NCBI GenBank assembly: GCA_013396755.1
Contig: VWZF01003853.1
Span: 471,208 to 535,207 of the forward strand
DNA: 64,000 bases
Origin: Sclerurus mexicanus
Lineage: Eukaryota; Chordata; Aves; Passeriformes; Furnariidae
Direction of reading: 5' to 3'
The notes beneath the pieces are model-generated. The model ran no database searches. It was not told the DNA's origin and was given only the letters and a program-made list of their open reading frames with translations. Positions 10,474 through 24,059 of this stretch are shown here, one piece after another (position 1 is the stretch's first letter; each line of letters begins with the position of its first letter). The position numbers and the translations under genes were made by a program.

Positions 10474-12239
10474 GCCCAAACCTGCAGCCTCGGAGTGTGC
10501 CCAGACCCTGGGATAGCTGCCTCTACAAGTTTGGGCACATTTGTAAGACTTTTCTATTTCTGAAGGGGCAGAACTGTAATACAATGGAGTTGATAATGCA
10601 AAGAGCACATGCAGATGCTGATTTTTGCTGTGTAACCAACAGCTTCCTCAGCACCTCATTACAGGGGTATAAAAAAGATGGAAAACAAACTGGTAAATGG
10701 CCACATTTGCATTAGTTTTGTACCTGCCTTCCTTTCCCTTTGTTCCATGCGTAAACACAGTGAGCTTTGCTGATATGAGAATATGCAAAAGTTCTGTACT
10801 GTGTGATGTGTGTGTGTACAGGGGTCAGAAACACTTTTCTTTAACAGGAAACTGTAGGGTCATATGTTGACGTGCATGTCTGTACAGATGGGAGATTCTG
10901 GATATCACAGAGAGCACAGAACATACCATGGGTATATGACAGTGCTTTGCAAGCGTTAGCAAGATAAATGTGATTTTAAAGTGCAGTCAGAAGTTCAAAG
11001 AGGACATATAGATAGAGTTTGGCAGTAAAATGAATTAAGGTTTTAGCACAGCAAGCAAGCTTGCATTTAATGAGACATATTTGCTTTGCTGAGCAGAGGT
11101 ACCTGCCCTGTTCACCTAGGAGACTGGCTAAACTGGAAGGTAAAGTATTACATTTCATTACTAGCTGGCGGTTTCTGGCACAACAGTGCACTTTCTGAGC
11201 TGTGGAAGCAATGTCAGGTACTCAGATCCCCTTACGGACATGTTTATGATAATTAGGGGCCCTTACTCCATGATATATTGGCTTGAGAAACATATTAACT
11301 CCTAATTTTGTATAAGATTTCCAAGGTTTCAGAAAAAGAAACCTACAATAGAATTCTCTTTTGAATATAGTAACTGCTCTGGTGAGTACAGATAAAACCC
11401 TTGTTTATGGTGTGCCTTAGCATCAAGAAAGCTCTCAGGTATCCTTCCATGTGAACAGAAAAGTATGACCAGGTTGAAGACAGCACAAAACTATTTAAAA
11501 AAACCAAAATCATGAGTCAACAACATGATGCAGTTGCACAATAGAAAAACTCCCACCAAACAGATTTTTCAGTGTGGCAAAATGAATGTTTTATGCAAGG
11601 CAATTATCCTGTTTTATTCTGTCTTTGTGCCCAGAGTACTAGGCAAGTCTCTGTAAGGATTATAGACATAAGGCTTACACCCTATACCTTACTCGGGGTC
11701 TTCCTAAATGCTGGGCTATATTAACTTAGCTATAAAATCAGGGTCCTGACTATGCTTGAATTTGGGTTCCTCAATAGAAGTCATCAAGTTTCTTTGTGCA
11801 GCATTAGCTGAGAGACACTGATGTGCTGTAAGCAGATGGGCTGCTTAGATATGGCTTTTGCTTTACACCCATTTGGAAGACTCTCTAGTGTTAGGTATTG
11901 CAGTTCAGGAAAGATGTAGTGAAGACAGCCCAGAATAATAAGAGTTAGAATGCACAGCTACTGAGAAAGAACAAAGGAATTCCATGTATATCTGGGAAAG
12001 AGAGAATAGTGGGGGCGACATGAAAGTCCTCTGATATGTAAAGCTTCTTATGGAAAGGACAGTGATCTTTCATACTGCCTGTTACAGTAGGCAGAAGTAG
12101 AAATAATGTGTTCAGTTGCAGTGAACAAGCTGTTTGAACTTGAGTGAAGCTATCTAAGCACTGGGAATAGCTGGGGTACTAGGGATCTCCTTGAAGTGCT
12201 GCAAGAAAAAGTTAAATGGCAATTGGTCAAGAATAGGTT
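10474..12239. other. Unique noncoding sequence
   Basis: Contains a short TG-rich patch (about 10801-10818). No recognisable gene or repeat family. Open runs are at most about 80 codons. Confidence 0.55.
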
Positions 12240-12320
12240 GGTTTAATCCTTAGTTAGATATGAGGGCTTGGCTAGATGAATTCCTTGCTTTCAGCTCTGC
12301 ATTTCCATGTTCTGATTGAC
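12240..12320 (+). repeat. Degenerate CR1 LINE 3' end
   Basis: The segment 'ggcttggctagatgaa' then 'ttccttgctttcagctct' then 'atttccatgttctgatt' follows the avian CR1 3' end ('ttggactagatga...ggtcccttccaac...attctatgattct'). It may extend left to about 12140. Diverged copy, truncated at the 5' side as is normal for CR1. Confidence 0.5.
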
Positions 12321-15300
12321 CTCTTAGTCTAAGGATCTGGAGAGCACCAGAGGCTGGGCTGGCAAAAGAAGAGAGCCTCTCTGGGATATATAGACTACAT
12401 TGATTGATTTTGTGTCACTACAGTGTATTTTGCCTCCTCTCTCTGTCCATTTTCCAGTATTCTTTTCTAAATGGCACAGTAAGCAGCCAGTGGGATCCTT
12501 TTCCCAGGGCAGGACTCCTGGAATGGCTTTAAAAGTCAGCCTGATGTATCACCCCATACTGAGTATGTGCAAATGCACACATATAGCAATACACGGAGCT
12601 GGTAAACTGCTTATTAGTAAGTTTGACTAGCATTTTTGATTATAGGCTCCTTCTTTCACTTGTTTATAACTTTGACTTATTGACTTGTTTGTAGGTTCAA
12701 CTATTTGGTCTTAAATTTTACGTACAGGGTATTTTTCTCAAACTGAATTATTTATGGAAATTTCAGCCAACATGACATAGTGTTTCTGAGTAGAAGCCTG
12801 GAAAAATATATTGCTTGCGTTGTTGCTTTTTTTTTTTTTAACAACCTTTTATTTGGAAAGCCCCAGAACCCCTGTGCTTGGAAGTACAATCAGACACTTG
12901 GCAGAAGAGGTGGTTTTTGTGTTGGGGATGGGCTTTGTCTGTCATTGTGAAAAACTACTCACATTTGGCCAAGTTATAAGACTTAGAAAAACCACGTGGA
13001 GAGGATCTGTTACTTCTGCCAGCTTAACTCCTGGCACAACAGCGTGCACTAGAAAGTTGCCGTTTTGATAGCAAACCCTGTAGATGCCCATGGTATGGCC
13101 ACACTGGCATGCCTATGCTACCACCTAGATTACTTTAAAACATAGGAAATCATGTATCCCTGTCCTAAGGGAACATTACCAAGGTTTTCTATTTGGTCAA
13201 TCAAAAGTCAGGAAGTTAAGTCTTCATGTGCAATGTGGATTAGGTCTTCATGCACAATATTAATTCCACCCTTGTGGGCAGATCATGCATTACATTCTCA
13301 AAGTCTGTTTCCCATAGGTCTCCTACCATGCTCCACCAAACAGGGGAGGTTGCCAGCCCCTGGACTCCTGCTGCAGTCATTGCAGGCAATGGCAACTGGA
13401 AGATGGGTAATGTAGGATGAGCAATGGCAGGACCGGGGCTGTACCTGACGGAGCTGTGAGAAGTAAGGGTTTTGCCCTCACAGCTGCTTAGCCATGCTGA
13501 CTATAGGGAACTTTTCCTAGCTGTAGGTTTCATTTTCTGGGGATGCACTCTGAGATCCTGGAGTCTCAGCTGGGCCTGAGGTTGGCAGGAACTCTGCTAT
13601 GAACATCTGCAGTGCTGGTTAATGAGAAGCAAGAGGAAAATTCAAGACCTAGGCATCTCAATGACAGGATTCAAAATTAATGCTTACCACGGATCTTGTA
13701 GACACACTGTTGACCATATGGCTATGTCTATACTGTCAAAGGCCCTGAGGCTGATTTTAAGACTAGATTCAATTTTGTAAGTTTGCAAGCATGGCCAGGG
13801 GGTCAGGCAGTGCACACGCTGAAGCCAGATGTAGCCTGACAGACCATGCAGGCACTGTTTGAAGCAGCCATGGGGCCTCAGAGGACACTATGGCTTTAGC
13901 TGCTCCATAAACTGCACCCATGATTGTATAGACAGGGCTTATGCTTTCAGTTCAACATTTGGAGAATGAAGAAAATACCAACTTGCCTCCTGGGGCTGTA
14001 GCAAAAATAGATGAATTAATCTTTATGAGACACTTTGATACCATTGTCAAGAGCGCTATAGAAAGACCCATGAGAAAACAAAATGATGTTGTTTTCAGAG
14101 CACAATTTGAATAGTGCACAGTCAGTACGGCTTGAGGTCACAAGCTGAACAATGAGGAAAAAACAAAATCTTGAATAGCTGTTCCTGTAATGAACAGTAT
14201 CCCTCCTGAGCACAGAGTGAGGCAGCCATCCCAAGGAAGAAAGCCTTGTTCTCATGCCACAGAGGGCTGTGTCATGAATAATGCAAACACATGAGGGAGC
14301 CCTCCTAAAGGTGCACAGGTAACTGAACTGGAGTAAGTAGCTTCCACCTACATGGTTTTGTAACCTTGATTTCACAGGTTTTCTCACACATGCAGCTCCC
14401 CCCAGACATGTGCATGTATACATTCCTCATGCATCAAAGGTCAACAGCAATGTGGTTACTAGGCAAATTTTCCCTATTAAAATGTTACCAAAGGCAGATG
14501 TTTAGGGGCCTACAGGATTTACAGATTTGCTCTCCAAAGAACATATTAGGGAAGATGACTGTTCTCCTGTTGGGTCGTAGGCTGTGTTTTTGAAAGCCTC
14601 AGTGCCCACCCCAGATTAAAACAGCATGTTGCTGGAAGACTGGGCCTCCAATGAAGATGCCTTTCAACAACGCAAAACCACTAATGAGAAAACATAGACA
14701 GAAGGAGAGCCGGCCCCTGATGGCAGTGTTTCTCAGCTTTGAGTAGCTCCCAGGGCCATTGATGGCACTGGCCTGATGTTAGAACAGGTCAGAGGAAGAT
14801 TAAGTCTTTGCTCTCAGTGCCTCTGACATTTGTCTGGAGTTGGGACACAAAAAGGAAAGAAGGAAAGAGAGCAAGTGAGAGCGAGAAAGAGAGGGAGAGA
14901 TCCTGCTTGGCCACATACCATACGTGCAACAGTGTATTGCAGTTTTCCAGAGCAGGGAGACCTCCTCTTCCAAGTATTCCAGTAATTAACCTCACTTTCT
15001 TGGCTGGTGTTAATTTGTTCCAAGTATTTGGGCTTTAGATCTAACCATGGGAATCTCATTCCCTGCAGAAGTCTTGCCAACTGTTACTAGACATTTTACC
15101 ACACACATGCAGGCCAAAAAAAGCAAGGCTAATTACACTGTTTTTTTGCAAAGTGAAGTGTATTTGTTATGAGTTCAATGTCTCCTAATAAAGGAGAGGA
15201 AGGAGAGAAAGCAAGGCAGCATCTTTTAGTGTCTGCCCATGTCAGGAGAAGGCAGAGAGGAACATGAAGCTGCCTTTTGCTGTGTGGTACCTGCAAAACA

Positions 15301-15911
15301 AATCCCCTGCGAGGCTTTAGGAGCTTAGGTGTGATGAACCTCCACATGAAACCAGAGAGGAATGGTGCTACTTTTTTAGCTTTAAATAACTGAGTTCAAT
15401 TATTTGATACCAATGGGAGTTCTCTAAGTAAAAATTTAAATAGGGGAATTATTCGAACCAGATGTCAAATTCCCAATACTTTCTTGTTTTCTCCCCCTTT
15501 TGTACTATATGTGCTACCTGTTAAGGACAGAATGCGTATGGGAGGAAAAACGTGTGTGAAAGTGCATGCAGGGGCTCCTTCTAACGGTGTGGCAAACAAC
15601 AAATTCATACATGACAATACCTACAGCAAAGGAAATAGGTTATGAAAAGCCCTATGAATTTTCAAGTCCAAGTGCCTGCAGTTCTTGGACCCATTCCACA
15701 CTGAAGAGGTTTAAAAAAGGCCAGCAAGGTAAGAAGGGCTGGAGAGGCAGTCATAATGCCGGAGTGTTGACATTTGGGATATCTTATCTGGTTAAGTCCT
15801 TAATTTCACTGAAAGATTTTTTTTTCCTAGTTGTTATTAATTTTTCAGCTTTTGAAATTAACAATAAAATGTAATAATACCTAGTACTAACATAAATCCT
15901 TTTATCCCTAG
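12321..15911. other. Unique noncoding sequence with one GA-rich tract
   Basis: A purine tract rich in GA and GAAA lies at 14848-14900. Open runs such as 14016-14423 (minus, 135 codons) have no recognisable domain and overlap runs on the other strand. A donor-like 'cagcaag|gtaaga' occurs near 15728 but has no convincing acceptor upstream. No gene called. Confidence 0.55.
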
Positions 15912-15975
15912 ACCTCAAAGCAGTTCATAGTGGTGAGTCAGTATTATTATCCACAGTTTAAGCCCATCTACAAAT
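15912..15975 (-). repeat. MIR-like relic
   Basis: On the plus strand 'cctcaaagcagttcat...gtcagtattattatccacagttta' resembles the reverse complement of the MIR 3' region ('aaagcgctt...tactattattatccccattttaca'). Short and diverged. Confidence 0.45.
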
Positions 15976-18047
15976 AAGTTTCTTCAGGGTCTATCTCTAA
16001 ATCTGACTTTGTAATCTTTTGCTTAGTGCATTTGAATTTATTAATTTTTTTAAGTGGGTAAGTGTAAGTTGCTCAAACAAGCTTCTTTGTAGCTTCTCTG
16101 GGACTGAGGTCATCGAGTCTTAAACAAAAACTAAAGCAGACATCCTTAGTGTTTGGGAAGGCTAGAAAGCAGTTAGGAAGTAGCAGGAACCATTCACCCT
16201 TTTCCTACAATAAACCAAGGCTTTCTGACTAATAGTTCAATGGACAGGATGAAATGCTTGTTTCATGAAATAGTTCAAGATTTGGGAATTTGGTTCTGTT
16301 CCAAATCTGAGCACTACTCCCCCCTCCCTGGTTAAGGTCTCTATGACAGAAAATTCTACAGAAAAATGTATTTGGGATTAATTGAAATACTTACTATTGA
16401 TTTTGGATTTCTAATTTTTTAACTGATTTCTAATACTAAATATAGCATGAATAAGAAAAAGTAACTGCAAAACTTTGTTTCAAAAAGGAAAGTGGGTTTT
16501 CTCTGTTCCAAAATGTTAAAATATCTTGTGTTCTTTACTGGCATTGTTGAAATTCCTTCCCTTCCTCCAGGTTTCTTCTTCACATAACAACAGCAGTACA
16601 GTTTTATCTTGACGGAATGGCATATTCTCACTCAGCTTTCTCTGACCAGTGTCAGTGGCAAACTTTGCTCCTCTCTGATTTATACTAAAAGAAAGGCTGA
16701 GGTTACTCCCCTATAATCCTCGTTCTCTTCACACTGAATTGTTCCCCAGAAGGTCAGACACAAGACTGCTGTAAATTAGCACAGCTCCATTGAAAACAGT
16801 GTCACACCAGCTGAGGGTTTGGCTCAATAGCTGCAGTTAGAGCAATGTTTTTTTCCCTCCATAGAAGTTGAGACTGGCCCAGTCAAACTGATGAAGCAAG
16901 GCCTAGGGGTGGGGGTCAGAAGCAGTTGTTTTTTTCTTGGTAATCTTTTAAAATCAAGTGCATTCTAATCTTTCCAGATTATCTGGAGCTCATGGTGAAT
17001 CAGTAATGAGCCAACGGTAGTGGATGTGGTGTGCAAGTGTCACACCATCCTGCATATGAGAGTCTGGCACATGCACCAGGTCTCAGGAGAAGATCACCCA
17101 CAGGTGCAGCCATCTCAGTTGTCACCCACAGCCTTGGTGTGCCCTGACCAGCCCTCTGTGTGGCTGAGAAGAAGACATTTGTGACCAGGCATGGAATATC
17201 CTCTGTCTTTTCTCTGTGCTCTCCTACTTACTGGTAGTAAATGTGTGTTTAAGCCCTGAAGTCTATCAATAAGTGTCTACTGCTTCCACATATCTGACTG
17301 TGTCCTCACCCACATGTGCTTTTTTTGAGGAGTTTTCAGGCAATCTGCCAAGACCTGGCCACACAAACAGTTGATTCAGTGTTAACTCACCAGAAAGGGC
17401 AAAAGATAATTTTATTAAAGACTAGGAGGAAACCTCTTGGATAACATACGTTGACTAGAGAATTACTTCAACAGTACATCCACAGCATGATCTTTCTCAT
17501 TTCTTCCTCTTTGCCTCTTCCCTCCATCCCAAAATTTTCTCCCCTTCGCTAATTCCAGATAATTTTATCTGAGTGAATTTTAACAAAGTAGTAAAGTTAA
17601 ATATTTTTCCCAGATCAAAAGCTGTCTGTGAATGCCAGGCCAAACAAGTCTTCTCCTGAAGCAAAGATCTGGACAACCTTGCTGGAATGCATTCACATTG
17701 GGTAGCATACTTTGAGTAATTCTGCTGTCTCTGAAAATATTCAGCCTCTTTTGAATCTTGTCATATGTGGAGATTCAACAGGGGCACATGTTGACGGCAT
17801 AGATTCCTCTTTTGTACAAAGCATTGCATGTGAATGTAGCCCATAAAGCAGGCATTTTCAAACACTGATGTGTGGAAAAGACAAAACCCCAGAGCCTGGT
17901 GGGATGCTCAGGTGAGCAGCTGCTCACCACTGCAGTGTCCCACTCTGGCAAAAGAGTCAGGAGATTATACTGGGGAGAAACAGAAACCCTGTGCACAGAG
18001 AGCAGAGAAGCATCTATAATGAGACAGCCCTGGGATGACTGCACAAG
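15976..18047. other. Unique noncoding sequence
   Basis: No gene or repeat family recognised. AT-rich to about 16.5 kb and more balanced after. Confidence 0.55.
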
Positions 18048-18063
18048 TTTTTTCTTTCCCCAG

Positions 18064-18075
18064 GGCCATCAAATG
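18064..18075 (+). other. Microexon-like 12-nt interval (candidate only)
   Basis: A 14-base pyrimidine tract (18048-18061) ends in cag at 18063. The 12 bases ggccatcaaatg follow, then the donor gtgagt at 18076-18081. Twelve bases keep frame (Gly-His-Gln-Met in one reading). Spacing between acceptor and donor is within the range known for neuronal microexons, but the pattern can arise by chance in 64 kb and no flanking exons are known. Confidence 0.12.
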
Positions 18076-18081
18076 GTGAGT

Positions 18082-19470
18082 GCGAGCCTCTGGAGCCTTG
18101 TACGGCTGAGCTGAGATGAGAGGAATTTTTCAACACCCAAAGCTGGATCAAACCCTCCTTCCTGCCTCTAGTTCATAAAGCTTTTTAACTTTTGAAGGGG
18201 AGAAAAAGTGATCCCAGATGTACAGCCCTAATTACATACTTAGATGAAATTGGATTAAGGTGGCTGCTGCCTGTCCTTTTCCTCTGAAGATGACTGGCGA
18301 GGGACTGTGGGTCACTGATGCTGGGGCACAGACAAGGGGGATCAGATCCAGCACAGCACTCAGTGAAAACTCCACCAAATGTTCTCCTCTGACTCAAGAC
18401 AGGCTTCTAATCATTAGAGTCATTACCTTGACCATGGAGTAGACTTGCACTATTTTTCTAAAATTTGCCCTTCTCCCATATGAAGTGGGCATGAAGGGAA
18501 GGGTTTGCAAGAAATTGATCTTCCTAGTGACACAGACATCATTCTAAAAAAAAAAATAGAAAAAAAAAGATAATTACCCAGTAAAAGTCAGCAGGGCATA
18601 ATATGCATCAATACTTTTAATGTGCTTAACACATGTCTAGTTATTTTCATTTCCACTAAATCAGACCAACATTATATATCTCTATCGTGCCTGCCTCACA
18701 CCCATGTGCAACACATTTCAGTCAGCATACGTGAAATGCATGGGAACGGTGTTTTCTTGCTGTAAGCTGAATGGCAAGTCACCGTTGAGCTGCTCAGTGG
18801 AAGCCCACAGCTCCCTGGGGGACTGTGAGATTGCCGACAGCAGGAGGACGTCAAGCCAGCCACATGGATCTGATATGGGTCTGATGAACATGCAGTATTG
18901 GGGTCCCCCTGCCCACTCACAGCCGGATGGTATTAGCAGGACACAAATCAGTCTGTTCTATGCTCTCTGTCTGAGCAGGATTTTCTCAAAATGAATATTT
19001 ATTGTGTTTTCATATTTCAGATAAACCCCTCGAGTCTCATAATATTGTTTGAATCCAAATGAGGCTGATGGCTGCGGCACAGTGCCCTACCACAAAAACC
19101 AACTCTTGCAAATCTGACCCAGTGCATAGAGGTTTAAAGCTTAATCAGTGCAAGAGGCTTGAATGATCCTGTGGTCACTGTCAGATCAGTGTGTTGATGG
19201 GCCCCCTATGGAAACATGGGCTGAGGTCCACAGGCTTCAGGTAGGTGACCTCAAGGCTACAGTTGTCTGTTCTTTGAACACAGAAATAACTTCTCCCATC
19301 TCCTAATCAATTGTTTGAATACATATCTATAGATTCTATACCAAGAAAAGGTAAGACTTTGGATCAGAGAAGCTGTTAGTAGGAGTGGATGTGTTGTGAT
19401 GGCTTCTTAATATTGCTTCAGTGTCTGTTTTGATGCCGTTTGAGGCACATAACTGTAAAAAATGCCACAC
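18082..19470. other. Unique noncoding sequence
   Basis: A-rich stretch at about 18546-18570. No gene or repeat family recognised. Confidence 0.55.
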
Positions 19471-19536
19471 TGGAGAAAACTGTTAAAGTGGAGATAAAGA
19501 CAGTGGAGAGAATTGTTAAAGTGGAGATAAAGACAG
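19471..19536 (+). repeat. 33-bp tandem duplication (two copies)
   Basis: Unit 1 (19471-19503) and unit 2 (19504-19536) differ at two positions (31 of 33 identical). The unit contains ttaaagtggagataaagac. The low divergence suggests the duplication is younger than the surrounding old repeats. Confidence 0.9.
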
Positions 19537-19916
19537 AGGGGTGAATAGCTTTCTTGAAACACAACCTAAAGTTCACAGAAATAGGGTTTGAAGTAAGGTT
19601 TTTTTGAGTGGAGGAAGATCTGGTCTTGCAACCTGCACAAGTTTCTGGAACTCATAAACTGCTTTAAGAGAGAAAAATCCAAGTGTCTTTGAAGGTTGCA
19701 GTGCCATCAAACTCATCCCTGTGGCAGCTGCAACATCAAATAACCTTTTGCAACAGGAACAATAACTCCCTTCTGGACAAATATTCTGTTTTATTGCAAC
19801 TATTCGGCTAGCATAATAGAGGACAAAAGGCAGTCCTGAGAGCCTGAAGACACGTAGCTGGTGGCAGTAGGATTAGTGATAGAAATGTAAGAGGTTCTGA
19901 GTTTCCAAAATTAAAG

Positions 19917-19962
19917 AAAATAGCTCTGGAAGGGGCCTTAGGAGATCACTTAGGACAGTGTT
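19917..19962 (-). repeat. CR1-like LINE 3' end fragment
   Basis: 'aaaatagctctggaaggggccttaggagatcacttaggacagtg' read on the plus strand matches the reverse complement of a CR1-type 3' end ('...ggaagggaccttaaagatcatctagtcca'). Short, so it could also be a related old CR1/L3 family. Confidence 0.5.
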
Positions 19963-22900
19963 TCTTAGCTTAGTGTCAGGGGAACAACTTCTGATCTGAA
20001 AGGCATTACAAGGCATTTCAGAAAACCATTGGGGGAAATAAACCTTCCTCCTTCCTGATATTCTCTGGCATCTGAGAAAGCAAGCAAATGCATTGGGCAG
20101 TATTACAAATCACTAAGCAAACTCTTAAAGGTCAGTCTAATTTGTATTTGGTTGGAAATGAGAACCACTGTGGCTCATGAACTTTTTGCTGGAAGTTTCA
20201 TTGAGCTAAAAGCCACCAATCTAGCTCAGTTTCCTGCCAGACTGTAACCCCAGCCCAGCCAGTCATTTCCTTTTGACCTTCCCAAGTAACTGCTGTAGCT
20301 GCCCTCTGTAAAACCCCTCCAGGTTGAGCTGCCTGTGAACCAAGGAGCAAAGCCCTGCTCTGATATGACACAGCTGCATAACTTTGATTCAGGCTGCTGA
20401 GAAAGAGCTGTGAGAAAGTCTGTAGAGAGATAGAAAAAGTAAAATTACTGACAGAGAAAGCACTGTTGAGGTGGGTTCATACATAGCTCAGGGATTCAAT
20501 AGAGGAAGCACTACCATGAAACATAAAAAACACTAAAGTGAAAAAAAGAAAAACAGCAAAAAACTAAAACCCCATGGAGGCTTGTTAGGAACTGCGGAGA
20601 ACCCATGTGGAGAAGTCAGCATTGTTGGCACCAATGGAGCCAGGGGAAGATTACAGCTGAGCAATCAGAGGAGGTAGCTCCCACAGGCTGCAGAGACCAA
20701 CCCAGCCACTCCTGACTGGTGCCTGTCTGGTCAGCCAGGACTCTGGGTGCCCTATCAAGGTGATGGGCACATCAGTGCTTAGCCTAATAGCTTATCAAAG
20801 CCCAGCTATCTAGTATATGAACCAATAAATGATTGTATCACACTCCTAAGCTGTGTATATTCTGCTGTGCTCAACAAACTGTCCTCAAGTAAGGGCTGTC
20901 ATGAGGTGTCTCCATTTGGTAGGGGGAGAAGAGGAAGTGACAGGTCTGGTGGGCTGAGCTCCCAGTAAGCATCAAGGTTCAGCATCAGCCCCAGCACCTG
21001 GAGTGTGAGTTTTATGAACTGGGAAGTGTGGTGCCAGCGCTCTGTTCTCCATATGGCTCCCAGCCCCCATGAGCAGAGCACAGGATAACTGTGAACACCC
21101 AGTGGATTTGTCAGAACTTCCCCACCTCAGAGGGGTGCATTGTGAAAATTAATCAGTTTGTGTTTGACTTTTTGACTTGGCACTCCCTCAATAACTTCTT
21201 CACACACAAACCCACAATAAACTAATTAGGCCTATTTCTTTGACAGGCTGTTAAAGAAGAAAGAGAAGAAGGATGTGTCTAAACTGCTTGAAAGACAATA
21301 TTGGATATATATGCCAAGTAACAAAAGGCATCAGTAGCTCTTTAAATTCCTTCACTCTGAAGCTCTGATGAACAGAAATAGCAAATGAATGGCTTCCAGA
21401 AATGATGGGATATAGTTCTTGTTGCTGTTTGGCTTGTGTTTGTCTTTAAGGGGTAGGGAGAGCTAGAAGGGGAGGGAGAGCTATGAAAAAATTAGTTTCA
21501 AAGAAATGAAGTATGCTAAACATATTTTGAAACAACTTACTTGATTTGAAAAATAGGGTAATACAGGCTATGCTCACAGCTCAATTTATGTATATAAATA
21601 TATATACGTGTATATTGTGCAGAACACAAAATATTTCCATCTGGAGAGTTGGGTATTGTCTTGCACAAAAGGCTTCTACTTGAGTCATTAATAGTATATT
21701 TTATTAAAGGAAAATTGGCTTCAAAAGTGGTTGGGAATTGTGGGAATAAAATTGGGATGAAAGTAATTATCCCACTACCCTGTCTCTTCCCTTGTGTTCA
21801 TTTTTCTGGTCCAGACACAGACGACAACAGCAGCTCCTCTGTCTTCTGTTCCTTCCATGTTTGATCTCCTGCCTGCGCTTTCTTCTGCTGGGTCCTGGAG
21901 CCTGTAGGAATGAGGGTATTGTGTCCATATTGCATGTGATGACATATGTTTGAACCAGCACCAGGGCAGTCTGGCAAGAAGAGCTTGAAATCCAGCAGGA
22001 CTGAATAGCAGGCCAGGTCCCTGCTGAGGAACAGCTCGGCCACATCTTTAAAACCCTTTGGGGATAAAAGAAGTAGGAAGAAAAACTTGAACCTGCTGTG
22101 GCACCTGCTTTTTTCTTCTTCCTAGAAGTGTAAGGTGATCAGGGATGAAACAATGTTGAACATGTCAGCCTGGTCAGGGGCTGCAGCACATTACTAAAAA
22201 ATAGGATACAGAGGCATTTCCCAGTATGGGGAAGGAACCTGGAAAATCCCACATCAAGATGGATGTGCTGAGTACCAGAGAATGGTGGATCACTCCAAAT
22301 GTCTTTGCAAAGAAATGGGAAACAACAGGTGGCAATGAGGGTCCTCCTGGGCAACACATTTTGTGGCGAGCTTTTGTAGTTCATCCTGGCCCGCCTGGCT
22401 CTGAAGATGGCAAATGCAAAGGAACTGAAAAGCCATTTCCTTTAGAATTCAAGAAGAAAGTGAGTGCAGTTCCTGGGTGGTAAAATGTCTCTGTGGCTGA
22501 ATAATTAACTTGGAAAAGCTACAGAATGTTTTGTTTTTAACATAGTTAACCCCATTTTGCTTTTAATCGATACAATGACTTATGGAGTGAAGTATCTTTC
22601 CAAAATGTCTACCCAATAGATCACTGGTCCTTGCTGAGAGGCCTGGCCATGAATTCTTGATGATGGTGACTTTCATTTCGCCCATAAAAACACTGTGTGT
22701 CATAACTGAGGCAATAATTAATGCTTACTGGGAATCCTGGATACTGGTTTTAAACAAAAAACTATAAACCAATGGAGCCTAATGTCATGTGGAAAAGACT
22801 ATTTGGCTCAGCAAAACGCTGGGAGGAGAAAAAGGGAGAGACAGAAGGAGGAAGAGTTCAGCAGAGACAGTGACTCATATAAGGCTTAAACTGAGAAGGA

Positions 22901-23261
22901 ATTGGAAAAACTCACTTTTCATCTTTCTAAAATAATCCATTCAGTTAGTATTAGGTCAGGACAAAAGGTCACGAATCTTCCCATTGTTAAACATTGCAGT
23001 TGGAGCACAGTATCATAGCTAGGGGGAATATACAGCAAGTATTCCAAGAAAAAAATAATCCACTCACAAAATTAAGTAACAAGTAGTGTGTTAGTTTAAG
23101 TGTCAGCATGCATGTCACCGTCTTTGCACTAAGGGTTATTTTTATTTACAGCACAGTAGTACTCAAAAGATTGTAACTGAGATCAACACCAAATTTTTCT
23201 TGCTGCTGTACAGATGCACAGTCAGAAGTATCCTTTTCTTGAAACAAATGCTCTAGCCACA
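19963..23261. other. Unique noncoding sequence with TA-rich microsatellite
   Basis: TA-rich simple sequence lies at about 21583-21615 (tatgtatataaatatatatacg). Nothing else recognised. Open runs on both strands around 21.77-22.05 kb and 22.14-22.48 kb overlap one another and lack family motifs. Confidence 0.55.
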
Positions 23262-23490
23262 GTGTATGAAGAGACCCTCAATTATCTCCATTTTACAGGT
23301 GGATAAAATGAGGCAGAAGGGCACCATAGTCCTGATTACAGAAGAAATCAATAAGCATTCAGGAACGAAATACCTTGATACATTACATATCTGTCCTTGC
23401 ATGATTGGCCTAGGGTTAAACAGGAAGCCTACAGCAAAGCTGAGAATTGAATCCAGATCCCCGGGATATTCAGCCAGAGCCTTTTCCAAA
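23262..23490 (+). repeat. MIR SINE, 3' two thirds, with extra internal segment
   Basis: The left part 'attatctccattttacaggtggataaaatgaggcagaagg' and the right part 'ggcctagggttaaacaggaagcctacagcaaagctgagaattgaatccagatcc...ccagagcc' match consecutive pieces of MIR. Between them lie about 60 more bases (roughly 23322-23400) than MIR needs, so the copy seems to hold an insertion or a locally rearranged stretch. Confidence 0.75.
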
Positions 23491-24055
23491 ACCCAGCTTT
23501 ATATGTATATGGGTAAGCCACTGGAAACTCTAAGTGAACTCTCATTATGTCAATTAATTTTTGCTTAATTAAACAAATCTTCCAAAAACATATGTGAGAT
23601 GTTAGCTCCCTTTCTTCATAGAAAAGCAGACAGACAGCAGCATACACAGGGGGCTGGGCTGGTGATTGACTTTAGAGGCATAATCACTGATCCAAAATAC
23701 AGCAGCCCAGTTCACAAGAGCAGTCTGCACGGCTAGAACTGTGATCCATTTTGACTCTTTGTGCACAGAACAGCCTGATAATCCCTGGCATCCAGGATAA
23801 CTGCATGAGATTCTGGCTACTGAGCAATACGAGCTTGTTTCTCTACAACATAAGGTAGAAGCTGATGAAACACAGCAGGCAATCACTTACAACCATGTGC
23901 CACTTGCAGACAACGTAGCCTTCATGTGCTGTCTGAAAAGGAATTTTGCAATTGTCACCATGCCTGTCAAGATCAGCTGATTGCTCCGTGGCCAGATCTG
24001 TCAGCCAAACATGAAGTTGGTGACTAGACAGGATCTGGAATACCCCCTGGTTGTA
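23491..24055. other. Unique noncoding sequence
   Basis: Nothing recognised in this stretch. Confidence 0.5.
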
Positions 24056-24059
24056 ATCC

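Noticed and set aside
15566..15874. Plus-strand exon ending at the donor near 15728
   Set aside because: The donor is acceptable, but the only upstream AG lacks a pyrimidine tract.
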